Source of the DNA: Mycolicibacterium sp. P9-22
Lineage (GTDB): Bacteria > Actinomycetota > Actinomycetes > Mycobacteriales > Mycobacteriaceae
NCBI RefSeq assembly: GCF_008329585.1
Contig: NZ_NPKP01000015.1
Span: 1-64,000 of the forward strand
Length of the DNA stretch: 64,000 bases
Direction: 5' to 3'
The notes under the pieces are model-generated. The model saw only the letters and a list, made by a program, of their open reading frames with translations, was not told where the DNA came from and did no database searches. Positions 1 through 8,091 of the stretch are shown here, piece after piece; the stretch's first letter is position 1; the number at the start of each line of letters is the position of its first letter. The position numbers and the translations under genes are program-made.

Positions 1-129
1 TACGAACAGCTGGCCTGGAACTGGCCCAACTGGGCCAAGATCTTCTTCAACAACAAGGGCGTCGTCGCCCACTCGACCGCAGTCTGCATGAACTACCCAC
101 CCGACGACATGTCCGTCTGGGTCTGGTGA
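1..129 (+). CDS. 3' end of an unidentified protein (partial)
   Basis: The window opens inside a reading frame that stays open for 42 codons and ends in TGA. The visible C-terminus is rich in tryptophan and asparagine (it includes LAWNWPNWAK and ends in MSVWVW), which suggests a folded enzyme tail rather than a shadow frame. I do not recognise the family, and the start lies outside the window. About 106 bp without an obvious hairpin separate it from the next gene. Confidence 0.6.
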   Translation, partial: YEQLAWNWPNWAKIFFNNKGVVAHSTAVCMNYPPDDMSVWVW

Positions 130-235
130 CGCCCGCGGACCTCACTGGCCCGCGCCGAGTGTGAAACCTCGGTGGCCCAACGCGCCGATTCCCGACGAGA
201 ATTCACATTCGGGACGCGCCCGATAGATTGACCGG

Positions 236-805
236 GTGCAGAAGAAGCGGACCGCGGCCGGCGTCCTCACCATTGTCGGCGCGCTGTTGTGCGCGGCGGC
301 CATCGGCGGGTTCGTGGCATACCGCTTCTACCTGCTGCGCCCGTATCTGTTCCACCCGTTGCTGTTCGGGGTCACCGGCGGTATCGCACTTGCCCTCGCC
401 TGCGGACTGGGTCTGCGCCGCCCGGTCGTCCGTTGGCTCGGCGTCGCGGTGTGCCTACTGGGTGCTGCCGCCATCGGTTTCATCGGCTGGTTTGCCTCGG
501 CCTTCCAGACGGACCTGACAGCAGGTTCGCGCCTGGAGTCCGCCGACGGCAGCATGGAACTGGTCGTCTACACCGGCAGCGCCGTCATGGCCCCTGACCC
601 GATATGGGAGCTGCGTCTGCACACCCGCCAGGGTCTGCTGTCCCAGGAGAACGATCTGGGCTGCGTGAACGCGGATCTGCTGTCGCTCAACGGCATCGAC
701 TGGACCGGGCCGCGGACGCTGCGGGTGATGCTGTCCAGCGGCATCGTCGACATCGCCGTCGACGGTGACGGCCGGCCGGACCGCACCGTCGACGGCGGTT
801 GCTAG
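236..805 (+). CDS. Small membrane protein, function unknown
   Basis: A 189-residue protein starting at GTG. Three hydrophobic stretches in the first 90 residues (about 9-28, 40-58 and 65-88) indicate an N-terminal membrane region. A soluble C-terminal part of about 100 residues follows, probably outside the membrane, with cysteines at ELGC-type positions (DLGCVN and the final GGC). I do not recognise a family. The gene converges on the monooxygenase downstream and shares the four bases CTAG, which serve as both stop codons. Confidence 0.7.
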   Translation: MQKKRTAAGVLTIVGALLCAAAIGGFVAYRFYLLRPYLFHPLLFGVTGGIALALACGLGLRRPVVRWLGVAVCLLGAAAIGFIGWFASAFQTDLTAGSRLESADGSMELVVYTGSAVMAPDPIWELRLHTRQGLLSQENDLGCVNADLLSLNGIDWTGPRTLRVMLSSGIVDIAVDGDGRPDRTVDGGC

Positions 806-2643
806 CTGAGGTGATGGACTTCCTGCAGCCCGTACACCGGCGTCGGTAGTCCCTCGTAGCGGGCCTTCAACTGCAGGGCCAGGTACAGCGAATAGTGGCG
901 TGACTGATGGAGATTCCCGCCGTGGAACCACAGGTTGGGCTGCTGGGTGGGCTTCCACATATTGCGCTGCTCGCCCTCCCACGGGCCGGGGTCCTTGGTC
1001 GTGTCGCTGCCCAGGCCCCACACCTTGCCGACCTTGTCGGCGACATCCTGGCCGATCAGATCGGCCGCCCAGCCGTTCATCGAGCCGAACCCGGTGGCGT
1101 ACACCACCACATCGGCGGGCAGCTCGGTACCGTCGGCCAGCACGACGCTGTCCGTAGTCAGGTGTGACACATCGCCGTGCGCGAGCTTGATGCTGCCGTC
1201 GGCGATCAGATCGCAGGCGCCGACGTCGATGTAGTAGCCCGATCCGCGACGCAGGTACTTCATGAACAGCCCGGAGCCGTCATCGCCCCAGTCCAGGTCG
1301 AAGCCGGCGGCCTCCAGCCGATCGTAGAACTCCTTGTCCCGCTCACGAATCGCGTCATAGATGGGGATCTGGAACTGGTGCATGATCCGGTATGGCAGTG
1401 ATGCGAACGTGAGATCGGCCTTCTCGGTGGTCATTCCGGCCGCCAGCGCACGCTCGGAGTACAGGTCGCCGAGCCCGAGGTCCATCAGCGAATCCGATTT
1501 CACGATGTGGGTGGAGGAGCGCTGCACCATCGTGACGTCGACGCCGTTCTCGACCAGTGCCTTGCAGATGTCATGCGCGGAGTTGTTGGAGCCGATGACC
1601 ACGGCGCGCTTGCCCGTGTACTGATCCGGACCCGGGTGATGGCTCGAATGATGTTGGTCGCCGGCGAATTCGTCCTGGCCGGGGAAGTTCGGCACATGTG
1701 GTTTCCCGGACATCCCGGTGGCCAACACGAGCTGGGTCGGGTGCAGGGTCAGCCGCTCGCCGTCCCGGTCCACCTCGACGGTCCAGCGCTGTTGGGCGTC
1801 GTCGAACGAAGCGGACAGGCAGGTGGTCTTCGACCAGTACGGCACCTCCATGACCCGGGTGTAGAACTCCAGCCAGTCACCGATCTTGTCCTTCGGCGCG
1901 AACACCGGCCAGTTCTGCGGAAACGGCAGATAGGGCAGGTGGTCGTACCAGACCGGGTCGTGCAGGCACAGCGACTTGTAGCGCTTGCGCCACTGATCGC
2001 CGGGGCGTTCGTGTTTGTCCACGACGATGGCGGGCACCCCGAGTTGACGTAGCCTGGCGCCCAACGCGATTCCGCCCTGCCCGCCGCCGATGACCAGAAT
2101 GTAGGGCTGTTCGGAATAGCCGAGCGCGCGATCCTCGTCGGCCTTGCGTTCCGCCCAGGACCGGGTGTCCGGGTCGGATCCGTGCACCGCGCCGAGTACC
2201 CGGGTAGCGCCCTTGCGCTCCTCGTGGTCCTTGAGTTCCTGCAGCGCGGTCAGCAGGGTCCAGCCCTGATCGTCCTTCAAGCGCAGGTGTCCGGTGCCGC
2301 GGCCGACGGCGGTCTCGAACTCGATGAACGCCGACACCACGCCGTCGCCGTCATCGGTGGCAGGCTCACGGGTCCGGAACCGCGACGGGTCCGTGCCGGC
2401 CAGTCGGCTCTCCAGCATCTGGCCGATCGCCTCGCGGCCCTCCAACGTCTTCAGGTTCCAGGTGAAGGACACCAGGTCGCGCCAGAAGCTGTCGACGGCG
2501 AACATCCCGGTGACCCTCTCGATATCGCGGGTGGCCAGGGCCGTTTCGAACTCGGACAGCCAGGCGTCCATACGTTCCTGTGGCGAGACGGCGGAGGTGG
2601 GTGCAACCGGAAGATCAGCGATCTGTGTCATGTGAGCCAGCAC
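802..2643 (-). CDS. Flavin-containing monooxygenase with N-terminal NTF2/SnoaL-like domain
   Basis: A 613-residue flavoprotein. Residues of about 20-140 look like an NTF2/SnoaL-type alpha+beta domain. The FAD Rossmann motif GGGQGG is at 186-191 and the NADPH-side motif VIGSNNSAHD is at about 349-357, as in class B monooxygenases and their relatives. The Baeyer-Villiger fingerprint FxGxxxHxxxW is not intact: FPGQDEF stands where His is expected, so the type of oxygenation cannot be read. An ATG four codons in (2631) is an equally good start. It is divergent from the alcohol dehydrogenase/SDR pair with an 84-bp gap, which suggests one pathway, for example oxidation of a ketone or alcohol. That link is inference. 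Confidence 0.85.
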   Translation of the reverse strand: MLAHMTQIADLPVAPTSAVSPQERMDAWLSEFETALATRDIERVTGMFAVDSFWRDLVSFTWNLKTLEGREAIGQMLESRLAGTDPSRFRTREPATDDGDGVVSAFIEFETAVGRGTGHLRLKDDQGWTLLTALQELKDHEERKGATRVLGAVHGSDPDTRSWAERKADEDRALGYSEQPYILVIGGGQGGIALGARLRQLGVPAIVVDKHERPGDQWRKRYKSLCLHDPVWYDHLPYLPFPQNWPVFAPKDKIGDWLEFYTRVMEVPYWSKTTCLSASFDDAQQRWTVEVDRDGERLTLHPTQLVLATGMSGKPHVPNFPGQDEFAGDQHHSSHHPGPDQYTGKRAVVIGSNNSAHDICKALVENGVDVTMVQRSSTHIVKSDSLMDLGLGDLYSERALAAGMTTEKADLTFASLPYRIMHQFQIPIYDAIRERDKEFYDRLEAAGFDLDWGDDGSGLFMKYLRRGSGYYIDVGACDLIADGSIKLAHGDVSHLTTDSVVLADGTELPADVVVYATGFGSMNGWAADLIGQDVADKVGKVWGLGSDTTKDPGPWEGEQRNMWKPTQQPNLWFHGGNLHQSRHYSLYLALQLKARYEGLPTPVYGLQEVHHLS

Positions 2644-2672
2644 ACACCCGGCCGCGATGCGAGCGCAAGGGC

Positions 2673-2690
2673 TGCAACCCCCTGCAACTC
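2673..2690. repeat. In-phase direct repeat CTGCAAC(C/T)C in divergent promoter region
   Basis: Two near-identical nine-base words, CTGCAACCC and CTGCAACTC, lie 10 bp apart, one helical turn, in the short gap between the monooxygenase and alcohol dehydrogenase genes. This placement fits a regulator binding to one face of the DNA, such as the AcoR-like protein encoded downstream, but that is only a suggestion. Confidence 0.3.
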
Positions 2691-2727
2691 TTTCGCGCTG
2701 TGTGCCAGGTCACATAGAACTACGGGC

Positions 2728-3789
2728 ATGAAAGCAGCTGTGTACTACGGGCCGAACAAAGTCGATGTGACGGATGTACCGGAACCCGAGCCGGAGCCGG
2801 GGACGGTCAAGGTGAAGGTCGGATTCAACGGCATCTGCGGCACGGACCTGCATGAATACTATGCCGGGCCGATCTTCGTGCCGACCGAACCACACCCGCT
2901 GACCGGCCGGCAGCTGCCGTTGGTGATGGGCCACGAATTCTCCGGCACCATCACCGCACTCGGTGCCGGGGTGCGCGGCTGGGCCGAGGGTGACCGGGTG
3001 GCGATCGAACCGATCTACCGCTGCGGCACGTGTGGACCGTGCCAGGCCGGTAACTACAACATCTGCGCCCAGATCGGGTTCCACGGGTTGATGTCCGACG
3101 GCGGGATGGCCGAGTACACCGTGGTGCCCACCGACATGCTGCACAAGCTGCCCGACAATGTGTCGCTGGAACTGGGCGCCCTGGTGGAGCCGATGTCGGT
3201 GGCCTATCACGCGGCCACGCTGGGCGATGCCCAGCCCGGTGACACCACGATGGTGTTCGGGGCGGGCCCCATCGGCATCGGGCTGTGGTTCGCGTTGCGC
3301 GGCAAGGGCATCGAAGACACCTTCGTCGTCGAACCATCCGCCACGCGGCGCGCCGCCATCGAAGCACTCGGGGCGCGCACCCTGGACCCGACCGCCGTCG
3401 ACGTACCGACCTTCATCGCCGACCACACCGGCGGCCGGGGTGCCGGCGCGGTGTACGACGCGGCCGGGGTGGCCCCCGCCGTCGAGACCGCGCTGGCCTG
3501 CGTGGGTGCGCGCAAGGCCATGGTCAGCGTGGCGATCTATGAGAAGCCACTGACCACTCCGCTACTGAACCTGGTGATGAACGAATCCCGGATCCAGGGT
3601 TCGCTGTGCTACACCGCAGCCGATTTCGAGGCCGTCATCGGCCTGATGTCGCGCGGCGCCTATGACACCACCGGCTGGGTGACCGCCATCGGTATCGAGG
3701 ACGTCGTCGACGAGGGCTTCGAGGCCCTGCACGCCGGAACCAAGATGAAGGTTCTGGTCGATCCCGCCAACACGAAGGACCAGTCATGA
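2728..3789 (+). CDS. Zinc-dependent alcohol dehydrogenase, 2,3-butanediol dehydrogenase type
   Basis: A 353-residue medium-chain dehydrogenase that interconverts a secondary alcohol and a ketone with NAD(P). Catalytic-zinc residues are Cys37 (GICGTD) and His69-Glu70 (GHEFSG). The structural zinc is held by Cys99, 102, 105 and 113 (RCGTCGPC and NIC). The GAGPIGIG nucleotide-binding loop follows at about residue 177. The insert after Cys37 (PIFVPTEPHPLTG) is typical of the (R,R)-butanediol dehydrogenase group. I start it at the ATG giving MKAAVYY; the frame is open further upstream, but that part has no family similarity. Its stop overlaps the next ATG (ATGA), so the two genes are probably translationally coupled. 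Confidence 0.9.
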   Translation: MKAAVYYGPNKVDVTDVPEPEPEPGTVKVKVGFNGICGTDLHEYYAGPIFVPTEPHPLTGRQLPLVMGHEFSGTITALGAGVRGWAEGDRVAIEPIYRCGTCGPCQAGNYNICAQIGFHGLMSDGGMAEYTVVPTDMLHKLPDNVSLELGALVEPMSVAYHAATLGDAQPGDTTMVFGAGPIGIGLWFALRGKGIEDTFVVEPSATRRAAIEALGARTLDPTAVDVPTFIADHTGGRGAGAVYDAAGVAPAVETALACVGARKAMVSVAIYEKPLTTPLLNLVMNESRIQGSLCYTAADFEAVIGLMSRGAYDTTGWVTAIGIEDVVDEGFEALHAGTKMKVLVDPANTKDQS

Positions 3790-4583
3790 CACGCACCATC
3801 CCCGCACCGCTGCTCGGCAAGGTGGCACTGGTGACCGGCGCCGGCCGCGGAATCGGCCGCGGCATCGCGCACGAACTGGCCGGTCAGGGCGCCGACCTGG
3901 CCCTGGTCGATGTCAGTGCCGACGCGCTGGCCGGTGTCGCCGACGAGATCACCGAGATCGGTTCCAAGGTAACGACCTTCGTCGCCGACGTCTCGGACCG
4001 TGCGGCCGTATTCGATGCCGTGGACCACGCCGCGAGCGCGCTCGGCGGATTCGACATCATGGTCAACAATGCCGGGATCGCCCTGGTGGGTCCCATCGCC
4101 GAGGTGACACCGGAACAGCTGTCGCGGCTGTGGGCGATCAACGTCGACGGTGTCCTGTGGGGCATCCAGGCCGCGGTCGCCAAGTTCACCCAAACCGGCA
4201 CCAGGGGCAAGATCATCAATGCCTCGTCCATCGCGGGGCATGAGGGGTTCGCGATGCTGGGCCCGTACAGCGCCACCAAGTTCGCGGTGCGGGCGCTCAC
4301 CCAGGCCGCGGCCAAGGAGCATGCCGCGGACGGCATCACCGTCAACGCGTACTGCCCGGGCGTCGTCGGCACCGACATGTGGGTGGAGATCGACAAGCGG
4401 TTCGCGGAACTGACCGGCGCCGCCGAGGGGGAGACCTTCGCGAAGTTCTCCGCCACCATCGCCCTCGGCAGGCCGGAGACGCCGGAGGATGTCGCCGGAT
4501 ACGTGGCCTACCTGGCCGGCCCGGGCGCGGATTACATGACGGGACAGGCCGGCCTGATCGACGGGGGGATGGTCTACCGGTGA
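3786..4583 (+). CDS. SDR-family oxidoreductase, acetoin/diacetyl reductase-like
   Basis: A 265-residue classical short-chain dehydrogenase. It carries TGAGRGIG (residues 17-24) for NAD(P) binding, NNAG in the core, a catalytic serine in NASSIAG, and Tyr161-x-x-x-Lys165 in YSATK. Pairing with a butanediol-type dehydrogenase and an AcoR-like regulator suggests it acts on acetoin, diacetyl or a similar vicinal carbonyl. SDR substrates cannot be read from sequence, so this remains inference. It overlaps the upstream gene by 4 bp. Confidence 0.88.
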   Translation: MTRTIPAPLLGKVALVTGAGRGIGRGIAHELAGQGADLALVDVSADALAGVADEITEIGSKVTTFVADVSDRAAVFDAVDHAASALGGFDIMVNNAGIALVGPIAEVTPEQLSRLWAINVDGVLWGIQAAVAKFTQTGTRGKIINASSIAGHEGFAMLGPYSATKFAVRALTQAAAKEHAADGITVNAYCPGVVGTDMWVEIDKRFAELTGAAEGETFAKFSATIALGRPETPEDVAGYVAYLAGPGADYMTGQAGLIDGGMVYR

Positions 4584-4626
4584 CCCACACGTGACAGCCC
4601 GTGTGACGGGGAGCACAATCGGGGCA

Positions 4627-5910
4627 ATGGCAGGCTCCTCGATCCCCGAGCCCGCGGTCGCCGTCGGTGACGACCCGCGACGGTACGCCATGCTGCTGTC
4701 CGAGGTGTACGACGCGACGATGGCCGGGTCCCGGGCGCCGGCGCGACCGCGCACGGTCATCGCGGATTCCTGGAACAGGCTGCTGGGCAGTGGAATCGAC
4801 CCCGAGCATCACGACCCGCCGGATGTGGATCGCAGCGGGTTGGATCTGCTGCGCCAGTCCTCGGGACTCACCTCGGTGCTGGAGGACATCTCGCGGGGTC
4901 TGGAGTCGGTGATCGCCGATGGCAGCAACATCCTTGTGGTGGCTGATGCCCGTGGCCGGGTGCTGTGGCGGTCGGGCACACCGCGGGTGTTGTCCCAGGC
5001 CGACCGGCTGGGCTTCGTCGAGGGCGCCCACTGGGGTGAGCCCGCGGTGGGGACCAACGCGATCGGCACCGCGCTGGTCTCCCGGCGTGCGGTGCAGATC
5101 TTCTCAGCCGAGCACTTCCTGCGCAGCCACCATTCCTGGACGTGTGCGGGTGCGCCGATCCGCGATCCGCGCACCGGGCATGTCATCGGCGCCGTCGACG
5201 TGTCCGGACCGGCCTCCACGGTGCATCCCACCACCGTGGCACTGGTGGATCTGGTGGCGCGGCTGGCGGAATCACGGCTGCGCGAAGCCCATGAACGCAC
5301 CCGGAACCGGTTGCGGGCGGTCGCTGCCCCGATGCTGGCCAGGATGAGTTCTCCGGCACTGGCCGTCGACCCGGACGGTTGGGTCGCCGCGGTGGATTCG
5401 CTGCCGCCGCACAACCGGATCCTGTTGCCGCACAACGCCGAAGCGGGCCGGGCGTGGATACCCGCGCTCGGCGCCTGCGAGCTCGAGCCGCTGTCGGGCG
5501 GATGGCTGGTGCGTCCGGTCGACGAGATGGCCGCCGACGGTCCGGCCGGGCATGCCACGCTGGATCTGCGCAACCACAGTGCGCCGACGCTGTCGATGGT
5601 CGGGCAATCGGGCACCTGGTGTCGCGACATCTCGCCGCGCCACGCCGAGATCCTGCTGGTGCTCGCCACCCGTCCCGAGGGCCGCAGCGCGCCCGAACTG
5701 GCCGCCGACCTGTACGGCGACCGCTCCCGGGTGGTGACCGTGCGTGCCGAGATGTCGCGACTGCGAAGGCAACTCGTCGGTCTGATCAACGGTCAGCCGT
5801 ACCGCTTCACCGATGGCATCGTGGTGGATGTGTGCAGGCCGCTGGATGCCGCCGCGCTGCTGCCCGCGTCATCGGCGCCGGCGGTGCGCGCCATCCGCGA
5901 GCAGGGGTAG
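4627..5910 (+). CDS. GAF-domain transcriptional regulator, AcoR-like sensor without AAA+ domain
   Basis: A 427-residue protein. Residues of about 40-220 match the N-terminal sensor of AcoR-type activators: SWNRLL, then a GAF domain with GTNAIGTAL and the HHSWTCAGAPI segment. Classical AcoR continues with a sigma-54-contacting AAA+ ATPase; here there is no Walker A or GAFTGA motif. The C-terminus (from about RHAEILLVLA) instead resembles a winged helix with MSRLRRQL as a possible recognition helix. That suits an actinobacterium, where sigma-54 is usually absent. It probably controls the adjacent dehydrogenases. ATG 4627 is chosen; a GTG 12 codons upstream (4591) is possible. Confidence 0.8.
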   Translation: MAGSSIPEPAVAVGDDPRRYAMLLSEVYDATMAGSRAPARPRTVIADSWNRLLGSGIDPEHHDPPDVDRSGLDLLRQSSGLTSVLEDISRGLESVIADGSNILVVADARGRVLWRSGTPRVLSQADRLGFVEGAHWGEPAVGTNAIGTALVSRRAVQIFSAEHFLRSHHSWTCAGAPIRDPRTGHVIGAVDVSGPASTVHPTTVALVDLVARLAESRLREAHERTRNRLRAVAAPMLARMSSPALAVDPDGWVAAVDSLPPHNRILLPHNAEAGRAWIPALGACELEPLSGGWLVRPVDEMAADGPAGHATLDLRNHSAPTLSMVGQSGTWCRDISPRHAEILLVLATRPEGRSAPELAADLYGDRSRVVTVRAEMSRLRRQLVGLINGQPYRFTDGIVVDVCRPLDAAALLPASSAPAVRAIREQG

Positions 5911-5929
5911 GCCTTGCGGTACGCCCGTA

Positions 5930-5958
5930 CTTAATTAGGATCGCCTTACCTAATTAAG
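5930..5958. promoter_or_regulatory. IdeR/DtxR-type iron box inside a perfect inverted repeat
   Basis: The 19-mer TTAGGATCGCCTTACCTAA (5935-5953) matches the mycobacterial IdeR consensus TWAGGTTAGSCTWACCTWA at 17 of 19 positions. It sits within a perfect inverted repeat whose arms, CTTAATTAGG and CCTAATTAAG, are separated by 9 bp. It ends about 10 bp before the start of the FprA-type reductase. Iron-loaded IdeR bound here should repress that gene, so expression is expected to rise under iron limitation. Confidence 0.8.
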
Positions 5959-5968
5959 CGAGGTGTTC

Positions 5969-7324
5969 ATGCGAGAGATCCGTGTGGCGGTCATCGGTGC
6001 CGGCCCGGCTGGGATCTATGCGTCCGACATTCTGACCAGCGAATACCAGAATGCCCGGGTCGACCTGTTCGATCGTCTGCCGGCGCCGTACGGCCTGGTC
6101 CGCTATGGCGTCGCCCCCGATCATCCACGGATCAAGGAGATCATCAAGGCGCTGCGCCGGGTGCTCTCGCGTGACGAGATACGTTTCCTGGGCAACGTCC
6201 ACTACGGCACCGACATCACGCTGCGGGACCTGCGCCGCCACTACGACGCCGTCATATTCTCCACCGGTGCGCGCCGGGACCGCCCGCTGGACATCCCCGG
6301 TATCGATCTGCCCGGCAGTTACGGCGCCGCGGACTTCGTGTCCTGGTATGACGGGCATCCCGACGTGCCCCGCACCTGGCCGTTGGAGGCCGGCGAGGTC
6401 GCCGTGCTCGGCGCCGGCAATGTGGCCCTCGACATCGCCCGGGTGCTGGCCAAGCCCGCCGACGAACAGCTCGGCACCGAGATCGCCGGCAATGTCTACC
6501 AGGGACTCGCCCTCAACAAGGCGACCGACGTCCATGTCTTCGCCCGGCGCGGCCCGGCGCAGATCAAGTTCTCGCCCATGGAGTTTCGTGAGCTGTCGCA
6601 TTCGCCGAGCGTGGATGTGATCGTGCATCCGGAGGGGTTCGAGATCGACGAGGCCAGCCAGAAGGCCATCAACTCGACGAAGTCGATCAAGCTCGTCGTC
6701 GACACCATGATGAAGTACATGGACCGCGAGCCCACCGGCGCGCCGCACCGCATCCATATCCACCTCTGCCAGTCACCGGTCGCGGTGCTGGGCACCGATG
6801 CGGTCGAGGGCCTGCGTACCGAGCGCACCGAGCTGATCGGCGACGGAACGGTCAGGGGCACGGGGGAATTCACCGACTGGCCGGTACAGGCCGTCTATCG
6901 CGCGGTGGGTTACCTGTCCTCGCATCTGGCCGATCTGCCGTTCGACCACCATGCCGGTGTGGTGCCCAACGACGCGGGCCGGGTGCTCGACGCGGACTGG
7001 ATGGTGGTCGACGCCACCTATGTCACGGGCTGGATCAAGCGCGGACCGATCGGTTTGATCGGGCACACCAAATCGGATGCGGCCGAGACGGTCGCCAGCC
7101 TGCTGGCCGACCTGCCGGGCATCCGCCCGCCCGAGGTGGCCGACCCCGACGCCATCCTGGGCCACCTGTCGGCCAACAACGTGGACTACACGACCTGGGC
7201 CGAATGGGAACGTCTGGACGCCCACGAGGCCGCACTCGGTGCCGAGCAGGGCCGCGAACGGGTCAAGGTGGTGCCGCGGGCGGACATGATCACCGCAGGT
7301 AGGCGTCCGCCCACGCACCGATGA
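5969..7324 (+). CDS. fprA: NADPH-ferredoxin reductase, FprA type
   Basis: A 451-residue FAD enzyme of the adrenodoxin-reductase family, the usual length for mycobacterial FprA. The FAD loop is GAGPAGIYASD near the N-terminus, followed by the family segment APYGLVRYGVAPDHP, the NADP loop GAGNVALDIAR near residue 150, and the C-terminal GWIKRGPIGLIGHTKSDA motif. It passes electrons from NADPH to small ferredoxins, for example for P450s or iron handling. The ATG is preferred over a GTG two codons upstream because AGCGAGG lies 5 nt before it. The iron box just upstream indicates iron control. The end overlaps the convergent hydrolase by 35 bp. Confidence 0.92.
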   Translation: MREIRVAVIGAGPAGIYASDILTSEYQNARVDLFDRLPAPYGLVRYGVAPDHPRIKEIIKALRRVLSRDEIRFLGNVHYGTDITLRDLRRHYDAVIFSTGARRDRPLDIPGIDLPGSYGAADFVSWYDGHPDVPRTWPLEAGEVAVLGAGNVALDIARVLAKPADEQLGTEIAGNVYQGLALNKATDVHVFARRGPAQIKFSPMEFRELSHSPSVDVIVHPEGFEIDEASQKAINSTKSIKLVVDTMMKYMDREPTGAPHRIHIHLCQSPVAVLGTDAVEGLRTERTELIGDGTVRGTGEFTDWPVQAVYRAVGYLSSHLADLPFDHHAGVVPNDAGRVLDADWMVVDATYVTGWIKRGPIGLIGHTKSDAAETVASLLADLPGIRPPEVADPDAILGHLSANNVDYTTWAEWERLDAHEAALGAEQGRERVKVVPRADMITAGRRPPTHR

Positions 7325-8045
7325 TGCGGCCTGCGCGCTTGGCCTGACCGGGGCCGGTGAGCAGATGCTCCGAACCCTCCAACGAGACGAAGCTGCGCGG
7401 GTGCCGCGCCATCCGGAAGATATCGCTGGCGTTCTCGATGCCGACGGTGTTGTCGGTCGGCGAGTGCAGGATCAGCAGCGGCAGCCGCAGACCCTTGATC
7501 TTGTCGTCGAGCTTCGCGCGCCGCACGTCCTCGACGAAGGCGCGTTTGAGCGTCAGGGTCTTACCGCCCACCATCCACTGCCCGCTGCCCTCGGCGAACA
7601 CCTGGTCCAGACAGGCGTCGTACTGGTGCTCGACATGGGTCGGATCGAACGGCGCGCCCACCGTGACCACCGCGCGCACCCCGGCGCAGTCACGCGCGCA
7701 GGCCAGCACCGCCGCGCCACCCCACGAATGCCCGACCAGCAGATCGGCCGGCGTGCCGCGGTCGGTCATGAAGTGGCAGGCCGCGATGACATCGTCGACC
7801 TTGCAGGTGAACGATCCGTCACCCCAGTCACCCTCGGAGCCGCCCAAACCGAGGGCATCGAAACGCAGCATGCCGATCCCGTCGGCAGCCAGCTGTTTGC
7901 AGATCCGCGCCGAGGCGGGCGAGTCCTTGCCGAGGGTGAATCCGTGCGAGAAGACGCCCCAACCGCGCACCGGTCCCTCGGGCAGGTCGATGAGACCGGC
8001 CAGGGCGGGCCCGGTCGCGCTGGGGAATGTGACACGTTCAGCCAT
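7290..8045 (-). CDS. Alpha/beta hydrolase
   Basis: A 251-residue single-domain alpha/beta hydrolase. The oxyanion region is FSHGFTLG, the nucleophile elbow is GHSWGG, the probable acid is Asp in HSPTDNTV, and the histidine lies in GSEHLLT. The fold resembles the hydrolase half of proteins in which it is fused to an OsmC domain, but no OsmC part follows here. No substrate can be named. It converges on fprA with a 35-bp antisense overlap and is divergent from the MTHFR gene. Confidence 0.85.
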   Translation of the reverse strand: MAERVTFPSATGPALAGLIDLPEGPVRGWGVFSHGFTLGKDSPASARICKQLAADGIGMLRFDALGLGGSEGDWGDGSFTCKVDDVIAACHFMTDRGTPADLLVGHSWGGAAVLACARDCAGVRAVVTVGAPFDPTHVEHQYDACLDQVFAEGSGQWMVGGKTLTLKRAFVEDVRRAKLDDKIKGLRLPLLILHSPTDNTVGIENASDIFRMARHPRSFVSLEGSEHLLTGPGQAKRAGRIIGAWADAYLR

Positions 8046-8091
8046 GCCCAGGGTTTACCACGGCGACGGCCCGCACCTTAGGGTGACGGTC

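Noticed and set aside
2182..2727. Long open frame running upstream of the alcohol dehydrogenase start
   Set aside because: It is antisense to the monooxygenase and has no family similarity; the dehydrogenase family begins at MKAAVYY.
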